Shown here in pieces: positions 18,801 to 26,801 of a DNA stretch of 64,000 nt. The stretch's first letter is position 1. Every line of letters starts with the position of its first letter. This stretch comes from Nocardioides jishulii. GTDB lineage: Bacteria > Actinomycetota > Actinomycetes > Propionibacteriales > Nocardioidaceae. The notes under the pieces were generated by a model that was not told the origin of the DNA, searched no databases, and saw only the letters and a list, made by a program, of their open reading frames with translations. The stretch spans positions 2,790,001 to 2,854,000 of the forward strand of contig NZ_CP040748.1 of assembly GCF_006007965.1 (NCBI RefSeq), written 5' to 3'. Made by a program: the position numbers and the translations under genes.

Positions 18801-19553
18801 GTGCGCGGACTCGCAGGCAAGGTCGCGATCGTCACCGGAGCCAGTCGTGGCATCGGCCTGGGCATCGCCGAGCGGCTCGTGGCCGAGGGGGCGAAGGTGG
18901 TCGTCACCGCCCGCAAGCCCGACGCGCTGGCCGAGGCGGTGGAGAGGCTCGGCGGCCCCGCGCACGCGCTCGGCGTGGCTGGCAACGCGGGAGACGCGGC
19001 CCACCGCGACGAGGTGGTCGCCCGCGCCCTGGAGACCTTCGGCAGCATCGACCTGCTGGTCAACAACACCGGCATCAACCCGACGTACGGGCCACTCGTC
19101 GAGGTCGACCTCGACGTCGCCCGCAAGATCCTCGACACCAACACCGTGGCCGCCCTCGGCTGGGTGCAGGCCGTGCACGCCGCCTGGATGGCCGAGCACG
19201 GGGGCGCAGTCGTCAACGTCTCCTCCGTCGCCGGGCTCAAGCCCGCCCCCGGGATCTCGATGTACGGCGCCAGCAAGGCCACGCTGATCAGCCTCACCGA
19301 GTCGCTCGCCGTCGAGCTGGGGCCGCGGGTCCGGGTCAACGGCGTGGCCCCTGCCGTCGTCAAGACCCGCTTCGCCAGTGCCCTGTACGAAGGACGCGAG
19401 GAGGAGGTCGCGGCTGCCTACCCGCTCAAGCGGCTCGGTGAGCCGGAGGACATCGGAGCCGTCGTGGCCTTCCTGCTCTCCGAGGACGCCGGGTGGCTGA
19501 CCGGCCAGACGCTCACCGTCGACGGCGGACTGACGTTGACCGGCGGCGTCTGA
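18801..19553 (+). CDS. SDR-family oxidoreductase (3-oxoacyl-ACP reductase-like)
   Basis: This 250-residue short-chain dehydrogenase has the NAD(P) loop TGASRGIG (12-19), NNTG (88-91), and the catalytic Ser142, Tyr155 and Lys159 (Y-x-x-x-K). The C-terminus has the PLKRLGEPEDI and VDGG segments of the FabG-like classical subfamily. The GTG start follows GGAGG by 5 bases. It is the first gene of a four-gene operon with a second SDR, a phosphotransferase-fold protein and an acyl-CoA dehydrogenase, all abutting or overlapping. The likely substrate is a 3-hydroxyacyl-CoA or an alcohol in a catabolic route; that is inference. Confidence 0.88.
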   Translation: MRGLAGKVAIVTGASRGIGLGIAERLVAEGAKVVVTARKPDALAEAVERLGGPAHALGVAGNAGDAAHRDEVVARALETFGSIDLLVNNTGINPTYGPLVEVDLDVARKILDTNTVAALGWVQAVHAAWMAEHGGAVVNVSSVAGLKPAPGISMYGASKATLISLTESLAVELGPRVRVNGVAPAVVKTRFASALYEGREEEVAAAYPLKRLGEPEDIGAVVAFLLSEDAGWLTGQTLTVDGGLTLTGGV

Positions 19554-20395
19554 TGGCCGACGCCCAAGCCAGCTCCCTGCGTGGCGTGGGTGCCGTCGTC
19601 ACGGGTGGAGGACACGGGATCGGCGCCGCGCTGGCCCGGCGTCTGGCGCACGAGGGCGCGCGCGTCGTGATCAACGACCTGGACCCCGAGGCGGCGTGGC
19701 GAGTCGCCCACGAGGTCGGAGGCACCGCCGTGCCGGGCAACTGCGCGAGCGAGTCGGGCGTACGCAGCCTGCTCACGCAGGCGACGCAGGCACTGGGCCG
19801 CGTCGACCTCTTCATGGCCAACGCCGGCCTCGACCACGTCAGCGGCGAGCCGGTCGACTGGCTGGAGACCAGCGACGCCGCCTGGGCGACCATCCACGAG
19901 GTCAACGTGATGGCCCACGTGCGCGCCGCGCGAGCACTGGTGCCCGAGTGGCTGGAGACCGGCGGGGGACGGTTCGTCGTGACAGCCTCAGCCGCAGGGT
20001 TGCTGACGATGCTGGGAGCAGCGCCCTACTCCGTGAGCAAGCACGCGGCCGTGGGCTTCGCGGAGTGGCTCTCCGCCACCTACGGGCACCGCGGCATCAC
20101 CGTCCAGGCGATCTGCCCCCAGGGCGTGCAGACCCGGATGCTCCAGGAGGCCGGACCACTCAAGGACCTGCTCTCCGCCGACTCCGCGCTCACCCCCGAC
20201 GAGGTCGCCCAGGCCTGGGTCGACTCCCTGGCCGACGACCGCTTCCTCGTCCTCCCCCACCCCGAGGTGGCCGACTACTACCGCGCCCGGGCCGGCGACA
20301 CCGATCGGTGGCTGGCCGGCATGAGGCGCCTCCAGGCCGGTCTCGACGCGCTGGGTGGAGCGCCCGCCCGGACCCCCGCCGAGGAGGCACGATGA
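19553..20395 (+). CDS. SDR-family oxidoreductase (second in operon)
   Basis: This 280-residue classical SDR has TGGGHGIG (17-24), NAG (90-92), Ser146, Tyr159 and Lys163. It differs clearly from the preceding SDR, with a longer C-terminus (YYRARAGDTDRWLAGM) typical of SDRs found with acyl-CoA dehydrogenases in actinobacteria. Its ATG overlaps the preceding stop by one base (TGATG), so the two are translationally coupled. Two dehydrogenases side by side suggest two sequential oxidations or two stereoisomers of one substrate. Cofactor preference and substrate are not readable. Confidence 0.85.
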   Translation: MADAQASSLRGVGAVVTGGGHGIGAALARRLAHEGARVVINDLDPEAAWRVAHEVGGTAVPGNCASESGVRSLLTQATQALGRVDLFMANAGLDHVSGEPVDWLETSDAAWATIHEVNVMAHVRAARALVPEWLETGGGRFVVTASAAGLLTMLGAAPYSVSKHAAVGFAEWLSATYGHRGITVQAICPQGVQTRMLQEAGPLKDLLSADSALTPDEVAQAWVDSLADDRFLVLPHPEVADYYRARAGDTDRWLAGMRRLQAGLDALGGAPARTPAEEAR

Positions 20396-21435
20396 GCGAC
20401 TCCCTGCCCGGGTTGGACCTCGACGCCTTCGCGTCCTGGTTCGGCCCCCACCGCCCCGACGCCGGGCCCGACTGGTCAGCCGAGCTGATCGCCGGCGGCA
20501 AGTCCAACCTGACCTACCGCGTCGGCGACGGTCGCGACACCTGGATCGTGCGGCGACCCCCGCTGGGCCACGTGCAGGCGACGGCCCATGACATGGCGCG
20601 CGAGTTCACGGTCATGTCGGCACTGGCGGGCACCGCGGTGCCGGTGCCCGGCACGATCGCGCTCTGCGAGGACGAGTCCGTGCTCGGCGCGCGCTTCTAC
20701 GTGATGGAGCTGGTCGAGGGCACGCCCTTCCGCGACGCAGAGCAGCTCTCCACCCTCGGCGAGGAGACGACGGCGCGGCTGGCCGATTCGATGATCGACG
20801 TGCTGGCGGCCCTGCACGCCGTCGACCCCGACGAGGTCGGGCTCGCCGACTTCGGCCGGCCCCAGGGGTTCCTCACCCGTCAGGTCCGCCGTTGGGGCAT
20901 GCAGATGGCGGGGTCACGCACCCGCGACCTGCCCGACGCCGACCGGCTCCTGGCGCACCTGAGCGACCACGTGCCCGACGACGGCGGCACCCCCGCCATC
21001 GTGCACGGCGACTACCGTCTCGACAACCTGCTCGTCGTGCCCTCGGACGCGGACCCCGTCAAGGCCGTCGTCGACTGGGAGATGTCGACGCTCGGCGACC
21101 CGCTCACCGACCTCGCGCTGCTGCTCGTCTACGACCGGGTGGCGGCGCTGGTGCCAGGGCTGGGCGTGAGCGACGCCAGCGGCGCTCCCGGCTACCCCAC
21201 CTCCGAGGAGCTGCTCACCCGGTACGCCGCCGCGCGAGGCCTCGACGTGGGTGCCCTCTCCGGCGCGATGGAGTTCCACCTCGGCCTCGCGCACTACAAG
21301 CTCGCCGCCATCCTCGAGGGCATCCACCACCGCTTCGTCGCCGGCCAGACGGTCGGCGGCGGGTTCGACCACATCGGCGACGCCGTCGAGCCGCTGCTGG
21401 CGGCTGGCCTGCGCGCCGCCACCGGAAGGGACTGA
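20392..21435 (+). CDS. Phosphotransferase-fold protein (ACAD10/11 kinase-domain-like)
   Basis: This 347-residue protein has the aminoglycoside-phosphotransferase/choline-kinase fold, with the Brenner-type catalytic loop IVHGDYRLDN (203-212) and the metal site DWE at 228-230. The N-terminal lobe has GGKSNLTY as a glycine-rich loop. It resembles the kinase half of mammalian ACAD10/ACAD11, and here too it abuts an acyl-CoA dehydrogenase gene (one base apart). In ACAD11-type systems the kinase phosphorylates a 4-hydroxyacyl-CoA before dehydrogenase-coupled elimination. By analogy this pair may process hydroxyacyl-CoAs. Antibiotic resistance is unlikely. It overlaps the preceding SDR by four bases. 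Confidence 0.85.
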   Translation: MSDSLPGLDLDAFASWFGPHRPDAGPDWSAELIAGGKSNLTYRVGDGRDTWIVRRPPLGHVQATAHDMAREFTVMSALAGTAVPVPGTIALCEDESVLGARFYVMELVEGTPFRDAEQLSTLGEETTARLADSMIDVLAALHAVDPDEVGLADFGRPQGFLTRQVRRWGMQMAGSRTRDLPDADRLLAHLSDHVPDDGGTPAIVHGDYRLDNLLVVPSDADPVKAVVDWEMSTLGDPLTDLALLLVYDRVAALVPGLGVSDASGAPGYPTSEELLTRYAAARGLDVGALSGAMEFHLGLAHYKLAAILEGIHHRFVAGQTVGGGFDHIGDAVEPLLAAGLRAATGRD

Positions 21436-21436
21436 C

Positions 21437-22666
21437 ATGGACTTCTCCTTCGACGCACGGACCACCGAGCTGGTCGAGGTGCTCAACGACTTCATGGACG
21501 ACCACGTCCTGCCTGCGGAGGAGGTCTTCGACTCCCAGCTCGCGGCGCTCGACGACCGCTTCGCGTGGACGCGTACGCCCGTGGTCGCCGACCTGCAGGC
21601 CGAGGCGCGACGCCGCGGGTTGTGGAACCTCTTCCTGCCCGTGGGCGTCGACCCCGACGGGATCGGCGGCGGGCTGACCAACCTGCAGTACGCGCCCCTG
21701 GCCGAGATCAGCGGACGCAGCGGCAACCTCGGCCCGGCGGCGATGAACTGCGCCGCTCCCGACACCGGCAACATGGAGGTGCTGCACCACTTCGGCTCCC
21801 CCGAGCAGAAGGAGAAGTGGCTCACTCCCCTCCTCGAGGGCCGGATCCGCTCCGGCTTCGCGATGACCGAGCCGGCCGTGGCCTCCTCCGACGCCACCAA
21901 CGTCGAGACCTCGATCGTCCGCGACGGCGACCACTACGTGGTCAACGGCCACAAGTGGTGGACCACCGGGGCGATGAACCCCGACTGCGCGATCTTCATC
22001 GTCATGGGCAAGACCGATCCCGAGGCCTCCCGTCACCGCCAGCAGTCGATGATCCTCGTCCCGCGGGACACCCCCGGGGTCGAGGTCGTGCGGCCGCTGC
22101 ACGTCTTCGGCTACGACGACCACGAGCACGGCGGCCACGCCGAGCTGCGCTTCACCGACGTACGCGTCCCGGTCGACCACCTCGTCGGCGAGGAGGGCAC
22201 CGGCTTCGCGATCGCCCAGGCGCGCCTGGGCCCGGGACGCATCCACCACTGCATGCGCTCGATCGGCGTGGCCGAGCGGGCCGTCGAGCTGATGTGCCGG
22301 CGCGTCAGCAGCCGCGTCGCCTTCGGCCGGCCGCTGTCGCAGCAGGGCGTGATCAGGGAGTGGATCGCGGAGTCGCGCGTCGAGATCGAGCAGCTGCGCC
22401 TGCTCGTGCTCAAGACCGCGTGGCTCATGGACACGGTCGGCAACCGCGGCGCCCACACCGAGATCCAGGCGATCAAGATCGCCACCCCACGGGTCGTCCA
22501 GCGCATCCTCGACCGTGCCATCCAGGCCCACGGTGCCGGCGGTGTCTCGCAGGACTTCCCGTTGGCCATGATGTCGGCCGGCATCAGGACGCTGCGGCTG
22601 GCCGACGGTCCCGACGAGGTGCACAAGAACTCCCTCGCCAAGGCCGAGCTGGCCCGGCACGCCTGA
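21437..22666 (+). CDS. Acyl-CoA dehydrogenase
   Basis: This 409-residue FAD enzyme has the family layout: N-terminal helical domain, middle beta domain with GFAMTEPAVASSDATN (FAD contacts), and a C-terminal helical domain with RVAFGRPLSQQGVIREWIA and the QAHGAGGVSQDFPLA signature. It resembles ACAD10/11 and mycobacterial FadE36-type proteins rather than short/medium-chain enzymes. The usual glutamate base of medium-chain dehydrogenases is not evident, as in that subgroup. It closes the TetR-flanked operon and converges on an oxidoreductase gene with 16 bases between stops. Its role is probably dehydrogenation or elimination on a 4-hydroxy- or branched acyl-CoA. Confidence 0.9.
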   Translation: MDFSFDARTTELVEVLNDFMDDHVLPAEEVFDSQLAALDDRFAWTRTPVVADLQAEARRRGLWNLFLPVGVDPDGIGGGLTNLQYAPLAEISGRSGNLGPAAMNCAAPDTGNMEVLHHFGSPEQKEKWLTPLLEGRIRSGFAMTEPAVASSDATNVETSIVRDGDHYVVNGHKWWTTGAMNPDCAIFIVMGKTDPEASRHRQQSMILVPRDTPGVEVVRPLHVFGYDDHEHGGHAELRFTDVRVPVDHLVGEEGTGFAIAQARLGPGRIHHCMRSIGVAERAVELMCRRVSSRVAFGRPLSQQGVIREWIAESRVEIEQLRLLVLKTAWLMDTVGNRGAHTEIQAIKIATPRVVQRILDRAIQAHGAGGVSQDFPLAMMSAGIRTLRLADGPDEVHKNSLAKAELARHA

Positions 22667-22682
22667 ACCGGGGCTCCCAGCG

Positions 22683-24077
22683 TCAGGCCCGCGCCGCGCG
22701 GTCGATCCGTTCGGCCACCCGGCGCGCGGCGATCTGGAGGACCTCCCACGCGGTGGCGACGGGTGGGGCGTAGGAGAGGTCCATCCAGGCGAGGTCGTCG
22801 ACGGTGCCGTCGTACCAGAGCACGGCGGCGGCCGTGTCCACCCGCTTGCCTGCGCCCGGGCCGCCGACGATCTCGACCGAGAGCAACCGGCGCGTGGTCC
22901 GGTCGGCGCTGACCCGCAGCGTGATCGGGGCCGCCTCGGGCATGTAGCCACTCGCCGTGGTCCCGTCGGTGACGACGACCACCGGGTCGAGGGACGGGTC
23001 GGCGGCGGCCTGGGCGTCCAGGATCCCGGTGCGCGCGATCTCCAGGTGCACCGTCCCCGGGGCGAAGCGCGTGATGGCGCTGCCGACCATGCCTGCGAAG
23101 CGCAGGTCCCCGCCGGCCACGTTCTCCCCCACCACGCGTCCTGCCTTGGCGGCGTGCGTGCCGAGCGGGGCGTAGGTCCAGAAGCCTGTGCGGCTGCGCA
23201 CCTCGCAGCAGTCACCCGCCGCCCACACGCCGGGCACCACCTGGCCCCGCTCGTCGGGGCGCAGCCCGCCGCCCGGGCTCAGCAGACCGGTGTGGGCCAG
23301 CAGGTCGGTCGCCGGGGTGACGCCGAGCGCCACGACGACGTGGTCGGCAGCGACGGTCCCCTCACCCAGGCGCAGCGCGCGCACGGCTCCGTCCTCGACC
23401 TCCAGCCCTTCGACCGTCGAGTGCTCGAGGACCTCGACCCCGGCCGCACGCAGCCCCTCGACCACGACGGCGCTGATCTCGGGGGCGAAGGTGCTCAGCA
23501 CGCGGGAACGGGTGACCAGGGTGACGTGGAGCCCACGCCGGACCGCGGCCTCGGCCATCTCCACCCCGATGTAGCCGCCACCCACGACCGCCACCCGGCC
23601 CCCGGAGGCGAAACGTCGTGACCAGGTGTCGGCGTCGCGCAGGGTCTTGGCATGGTGGACGCCCTCGACCGCCACCCCGTCGACGTGCGCCCACGGCGGC
23701 ACCACGGGGTTGGCCCCGGTCGCCACCACGACCTCGTCGAACTCGACGGCGCTGCCGCCGGCGACCTGTGCCAGTCGTCGCTCCAGGTCCAGGTGGGTCA
23801 CCCGCGCGCCGAACCGGAGGTCGATCCCGGCGGCGCGGTGCTCCACGGCCGTGCGGACGACCAGCGCTTCGGTGTCCGCCACCTCACCGGAGGCGACGTA
23901 GGGGATCCCGCACGCCGAGTACGAGGTGTCCTCCCCCGCCTCGAGGACCGCCACCTCGATGCGGCGACCGGTGCGCCGCGCGGTCCGCAGCGCCTGGTGG
24001 GCGGCCGACATGCCGGCGGCGTCGGCTCCGACGACCAGGACGCGCAGGGGGGCACCGTCAGGAGGAGCGGTAGGCAT
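22683..24077 (-). CDS. FAD/NAD(P)-dependent disulfide reductase, CoA-disulfide reductase-like
   Basis: This 464-residue flavoprotein has an FAD GADAAG loop (17-22), a second nucleotide loop VVGGGYIG, and the C-terminal dimerisation domain of pyridine nucleotide-disulfide reductases. SACGIPY at 54-60 places a single redox Cys56, the hallmark of CoA-disulfide reductases and NADH/persulfide reductases. The C-terminus is GTHAAKAGRVVGENVAGG-like and then DLSYAPP, as in that group. I prefer the ATG at 24077 because a CAAGGT -10-like box lies 6 bases upstream; GTG at 24083 is the alternative. It is monocistronic and divergent from the sortase gene. CoA-SS-CoA, persulfide or NADH oxidase activity are all possible. 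Confidence 0.85.
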   Translation of the reverse strand: MPTAPPDGAPLRVLVVGADAAGMSAAHQALRTARRTGRRIEVAVLEAGEDTSYSACGIPYVASGEVADTEALVVRTAVEHRAAGIDLRFGARVTHLDLERRLAQVAGGSAVEFDEVVVATGANPVVPPWAHVDGVAVEGVHHAKTLRDADTWSRRFASGGRVAVVGGGYIGVEMAEAAVRRGLHVTLVTRSRVLSTFAPEISAVVVEGLRAAGVEVLEHSTVEGLEVEDGAVRALRLGEGTVAADHVVVALGVTPATDLLAHTGLLSPGGGLRPDERGQVVPGVWAAGDCCEVRSRTGFWTYAPLGTHAAKAGRVVGENVAGGDLRFAGMVGSAITRFAPGTVHLEIARTGILDAQAAADPSLDPVVVVTDGTTASGYMPEAAPITLRVSADRTTRRLLSVEIVGGPGAGKRVDTAAAVLWYDGTVDDLAWMDLSYAPPVATAWEVLQIAARRVAERIDRAARA

Positions 24078-24083
24078 GGCCAC

Positions 24084-24129
24084 ACCTTGCCACGCCGCCC
24101 GCAGCGCGGTTGCGGTGGCGACCTACCGT
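24084..24129. promoter_or_regulatory. Divergent leaderless-type promoters, disulfide reductase / sortase
   Basis: On the minus strand CAAGGT (24089-24084) lies 6 bases before the reductase ATG. On the plus strand TACCGT (24124-24129) lies 6 bases before the sortase ATG. The second fits TAnnnT; the first is a weaker match. Confidence 0.4.
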
Positions 24130-24135
24130 GGTGGC

Positions 24136-24825
24136 ATGGCACCGCGACGCAGCGTCGCAGGCCTTCTCGGCCTGCTCCTGGTGGCGGCCTGCGGCAGCAC
24201 GCCGAAGGGTCGCCCCTCGAGCGAGCCGACGCCCACGCCCCGAGCACGCGCGTCGGCCGGTCCGTCGGCCACGGCCGGTCCTGCTCCGCCCAGCGCCACT
24301 GCCTCGGCCCCTGAGCCACGGCGGTCCCGCGTCACCATCGCGGCTCTCGGCCTGCGCGACTTCCCCGTGGTGCGCTACCGCGGCTCTCCCGACGACGCCC
24401 GCGGCACCGCCCTGCAGGACGCCGGCGAGATGGCCTCACCGCGCGGACCCCGCGGCGGTGTGGGGCCCGGCGAGCTCGGCAACTTCATCGTGACGGGCCA
24501 CCGGCTCACCGGCGTTGCTCCGCTGCGCGACTCCCCGTCCCTGCGCCGGGGCGACCGCATCCGGGTGCGCAGCGGCGACCTCGTGCACGTCTACGAGGTG
24601 GTGGGCACGCGGCGTACGTCGTTCCGCTCGCCGGACTCGCTCGCCGCCCAACGGGCACCGGTGCCCGGCCGTCCCGGCCGCGACGCCACCCGCGCGATGT
24701 TGACCCTCTCGACCTGCGCGACGCCCGAGGACCACGCCGTGGGCAACTACTGGTCCGACGAGTTCGGCAACCCCGAGCACCGCATCGACAAGATCGCCGT
24801 GCTGGTCGCGACGCACCCCGCCTGA
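24136..24825 (+). CDS. Sortase (class E/F-like) with lipoprotein signal
   Basis: This 229-residue protein has an N-terminal lipobox, VAAC with Cys19 as the lipid-modified residue, then a Pro/Ser/Thr/Ala-rich spacer (about 20-62) and a sortase beta-barrel (about 64-225). The catalytic set is complete: His122 in TGHRL, Cys194 in TLSTCAT and Arg216 in EHRID. The barrel resembles class E/F sortases of high-GC Gram-positives, which join LPxTG- or LAxTG-type proteins to the wall. A lipoprotein anchor in place of a membrane helix is unusual. No substrate with a sorting signal is visible nearby. It converges on a methyltransferase gene. Confidence 0.85.
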   Translation: MAPRRSVAGLLGLLLVAACGSTPKGRPSSEPTPTPRARASAGPSATAGPAPPSATASAPEPRRSRVTIAALGLRDFPVVRYRGSPDDARGTALQDAGEMASPRGPRGGVGPGELGNFIVTGHRLTGVAPLRDSPSLRRGDRIRVRSGDLVHVYEVVGTRRTSFRSPDSLAAQRAPVPGRPGRDATRAMLTLSTCATPEDHAVGNYWSDEFGNPEHRIDKIAVLVATHPA

Positions 24826-24826
24826 G

Positions 24827-25483
24827 TCAGGCGCGACGGGTCTCCAGCACCCGGAAGCCCTTGGCGCTGCCGATCCGGGTGGTCGGCCACCCCTGCTCCC
24901 CCAGCCAGCGGGTCAGCGAGTCGGCGCCGAGGTTCTTCCCGACGACGCTCACCATCCGGCCGCCGGGGGCGAGACGGGGCAGCCACGTCAGCAGCAGCTC
25001 GTGCAACCCCTCCTTGCCGATCCGGATGGGTGGGTTGGACCAGATCTCGTCGAAGACGTAGTCGCTGGGCACGTTGTCCGGGGTCACCGCGACGAAGGTG
25101 CCCGAGACGCCGAGAGCCTGGGCGTTCTCGTTGGCCAGCAGCACCGCGCGCTCGTTGACGTCGACGCCGATCACGCGGGCCAGCGGGACGGTCTTCGCAA
25201 TGGCCAGGCCGATCACCCCGTAGCCGCACCCGAGGTCGAGGAACTGCCCCATCGGCGGCGGCTCGACCTCACGGAAGAGCACGGCGGTGGCGTGGTCGAG
25301 GTGGCCACGGCTGAAGACTCCCGGGCCGCTCACCAGCTCGAGCTCCTGGCCCCACACCTCGCAGGTGAAGCGTTCGCGCTTGAACGGCACGTTCGGGTCG
25401 GCGCTGAAGTAGTGGTCGGTCTCGTTCTCGGTGCTCTCGTTCTCGGTGCTCTCGTTCTCGGTGCTCTCGTTCTCGGTGCTCAC
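24827..25483 (-). CDS. Class I SAM-dependent methyltransferase, RsmC/RlmG-like, with STENE repeats
   Basis: This 218-residue protein has the MTS (RsmC-like) methyltransferase domain. The SAM motif is DLGCGYG (83-89), and the NPPI motif (150-153) is typical of N-methylation of a base in rRNA, so a 16S or 23S rRNA guanine is the likely target. Residues 2-21 are four exact STENE repeats encoded by four identical 15-bp units. The start is GTG at 25483, forming a GTGA overlap with the truA stop, so it is cotranslated with truA. The position next to truA supports an RNA-modification role. Exact substrate unknown. Confidence 0.85.
   Translation of the reverse strand: MSTENESTENESTENESTENETDHYFSADPNVPFKRERFTCEVWGQELELVSGPGVFSRGHLDHATAVLFREVEPPPMGQFLDLGCGYGVIGLAIAKTVPLARVIGVDVNERAVLLANENAQALGVSGTFVAVTPDNVPSDYVFDEIWSNPPIRIGKEGLHELLLTWLPRLAPGGRMVSVVGKNLGADSLTRWLGEQGWPTTRIGSAKGFRVLETRRA
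25421..25480 (-). repeat. Four perfect 15-bp tandem repeats inside the methyltransferase gene
   Basis: Units 25421-25435, 25436-25450, 25451-25465 and 25466-25480 are identical at every base. Each encodes Ser-Thr-Glu-Asn-Glu. Since 15 is a multiple of 3, loss or gain of units keeps the frame. Identity of synonymous positions points to recent slippage or recombination. Confidence 0.95.
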
Positions 25484-26307
25484 AGGGTCCTCCTTGCTCG
25501 TGCACGTTCGGCCTGGGCGAGGAGCTCGGCGCCCTCGGGATAACCGACTTCCTCCAACGTGAGTCCGTGCGCCTGGACGACCACCACGCCGGGGTCGCGT
25601 CGCCCGGCGGTCATCACCTCGCCGGCCCAGGCGGCGGGGCGGCGCCCCTCCCCCACGGCCAGCAGGCAGCCGACCAGCGAGCGCACCATGTTGTGGCAGA
25701 AGGCGTCGGCGACCACGCGAGCGGTCGCCAGCCCCAGCTCGTCGCGGTGCCACTCCAGCTCGAGCAGCGTACGCACGGTCGTGGCGCCCTCGCGCCTCTT
25801 GCAGAAGGCGGCGAAGTCGCGCAGGCCCACCAGCGTCGCTGCCGCCTCGTTCATGGCGTCCAGGTCGAGGGGGCGGGGCCAGGACAGGACGTGGTGGCGG
25901 GTGAGCGGGTCGACGAGCTCGGGGGCGTCAGCGACGCGGTAGGCGTACCGCCGCCAGATCGCCGAGAAGCGGGCGTCGAAGCCCTCAGGAGCCTCCGTGG
26001 CGGCGTGCACCCGTACGTCGGGTGGGAGGAGGCCGTTGAGACGCCTGCGCAGGGTAGCGAGGGGTGGCTCCGTCGACCGACCGGCCGAGGCAGCCAGCTC
26101 GTCGGGGTCGACGTCGACGTGCACGACCTGGCCCCGGGCGTGCACGCCGGTGTCCGTACGTCCGGCGACGACCACGCGGACCGCCGGCAGCCGCAGGACC
26201 GTGGCGAGCGCCGTCTCCAGGGTGCCTTGCACGGTGCGGAGCCCCGGCTGGGTGGCCCATCCCGAGAAGTCGGTGCCGTCGTAGGCGAGGTCGATCCGGA
26301 TGCGCAC
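25480..26307 (-). CDS. truA: tRNA pseudouridine(38-40) synthase TruA
   Basis: TruA converts uridines 38-40 of the tRNA anticodon arm to pseudouridine. From the GTG at 26307 it has 275 residues and begins with [15 protein letters not shown], the usual start. The catalytic Asp52 is in GRTDTGVHA (49-57). [11 protein letters not shown] is the conserved C-terminal motif. GGGAGGA lies upstream of the GTG and supports this start over one 16 codons earlier. truA usually follows rplQ in actinobacteria; here a 2.3-kb plus-strand block (26418-28722) separates them. It overlaps the downstream methyltransferase by four bases. Confidence 0.96.
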   Translation of the reverse strand: MRIRIDLAYDGTDFSGWATQPGLRTVQGTLETALATVLRLPAVRVVVAGRTDTGVHARGQVVHVDVDPDELAASAGRSTEPPLATLRRRLNGLLPPDVRVHAATEAPEGFDARFSAIWRRYAYRVADAPELVDPLTRHHVLSWPRPLDLDAMNEAAATLVGLRDFAAFCKRREGATTVRTLLELEWHRDELGLATARVVADAFCHNMVRSLVGCLLAVGEGRRPAAWAGEVMTAGRRDPGVVVVQAHGLTLEEVGYPEGAELLAQAERARARRTL

Positions 26308-26333
26308 CGAACCATCCTCCCAGACGAGGTAGT

Positions 26334-26395
26334 TCAACCAAACGGTTGACAACACTTCGGCGTCGGCCTACCTTCGAACTCAACCCAACGGTTGA
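26334..26395 (+). promoter_or_regulatory. arsR promoter with two identical-type operator palindromes
   Basis: A near-consensus promoter is present: TTGACA (26346-26351), a 17-base spacer, and TACCTT (26369-26374). Two 16-bp palindromes of form TCAACC-n-AAC-GGTTGA lie at 26334-26349 and 26380-26395, 46 bp centre to centre. The first covers the -35 box and the second lies just after the transcription start. This is a classic autorepression layout for the ArsR-family gene that follows. Confidence 0.8.
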
Positions 26396-26417
26396 CCACG
26401 AGATCCGGAGCACATGT

Positions 26418-26801
26418 ATGAGCGATCCGCTCTCCCAGGCCTTCGCCGCGCTGGCCGACCCGACGCGGCGCGACATGGTCGCCCGTCTCGCCGAGGCCGA
26501 CGCCACCCTCAGCGAGCTCGCCGAGCCCTACGACGTGAGCCTCCAGGCCGTCGCCAAGCACCTCAAGGTGCTCGAGGCCGCGGGGCTCGTGACCCGCACC
26601 AAGGAGGCGCAACGACGCCCGGTCCACCTGGAGGGGGAGGTGTTCGACCTCATGACGAAGTGGATCGAGCGCTACCGCCGTCAGGCCCAGGAGCGCTTCA
26701 CCCGTCTTGACGCCGTCCTGGCCGAGATGCAGGCAGCCGGGCCAGAGCCCGATGCCGATGCAGAGCCCCATTCCAACAACGAGCAGGGAGCAGCATCATG
26801 A
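26418..26801 (+). CDS. ArsR-family winged-helix repressor
   Basis: This 127-residue protein has the ArsR winged helix: FAALADPTRRDMVARL at the start, recognition helix in VSLQAVAKHLKVL (about 40-52), and the wing near 62-70. No Cys/His metal site is visible, so it belongs to the metal-independent group often paired with SRPBCC proteins. It heads an operon with an AHSA1-like SRPBCC protein (four-base overlap) and a DinB-like protein. Two palindromes in its own promoter are the likely operators. The C-terminus is acidic and Asn/Glu-rich. The inducer is unknown. Confidence 0.9.
   Translation: MSDPLSQAFAALADPTRRDMVARLAEADATLSELAEPYDVSLQAVAKHLKVLEAAGLVTRTKEAQRRPVHLEGEVFDLMTKWIERYRRQAQERFTRLDAVLAEMQAAGPEPDADAEPHSNNEQGAAS

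Noticed and set aside
20392-21435. Aminoglycoside resistance phosphotransferase
   Set aside because: The fold is shared, but adjacency to an acyl-CoA dehydrogenase and resemblance to ACAD10/11 kinase domains point to acyl-CoA metabolism.
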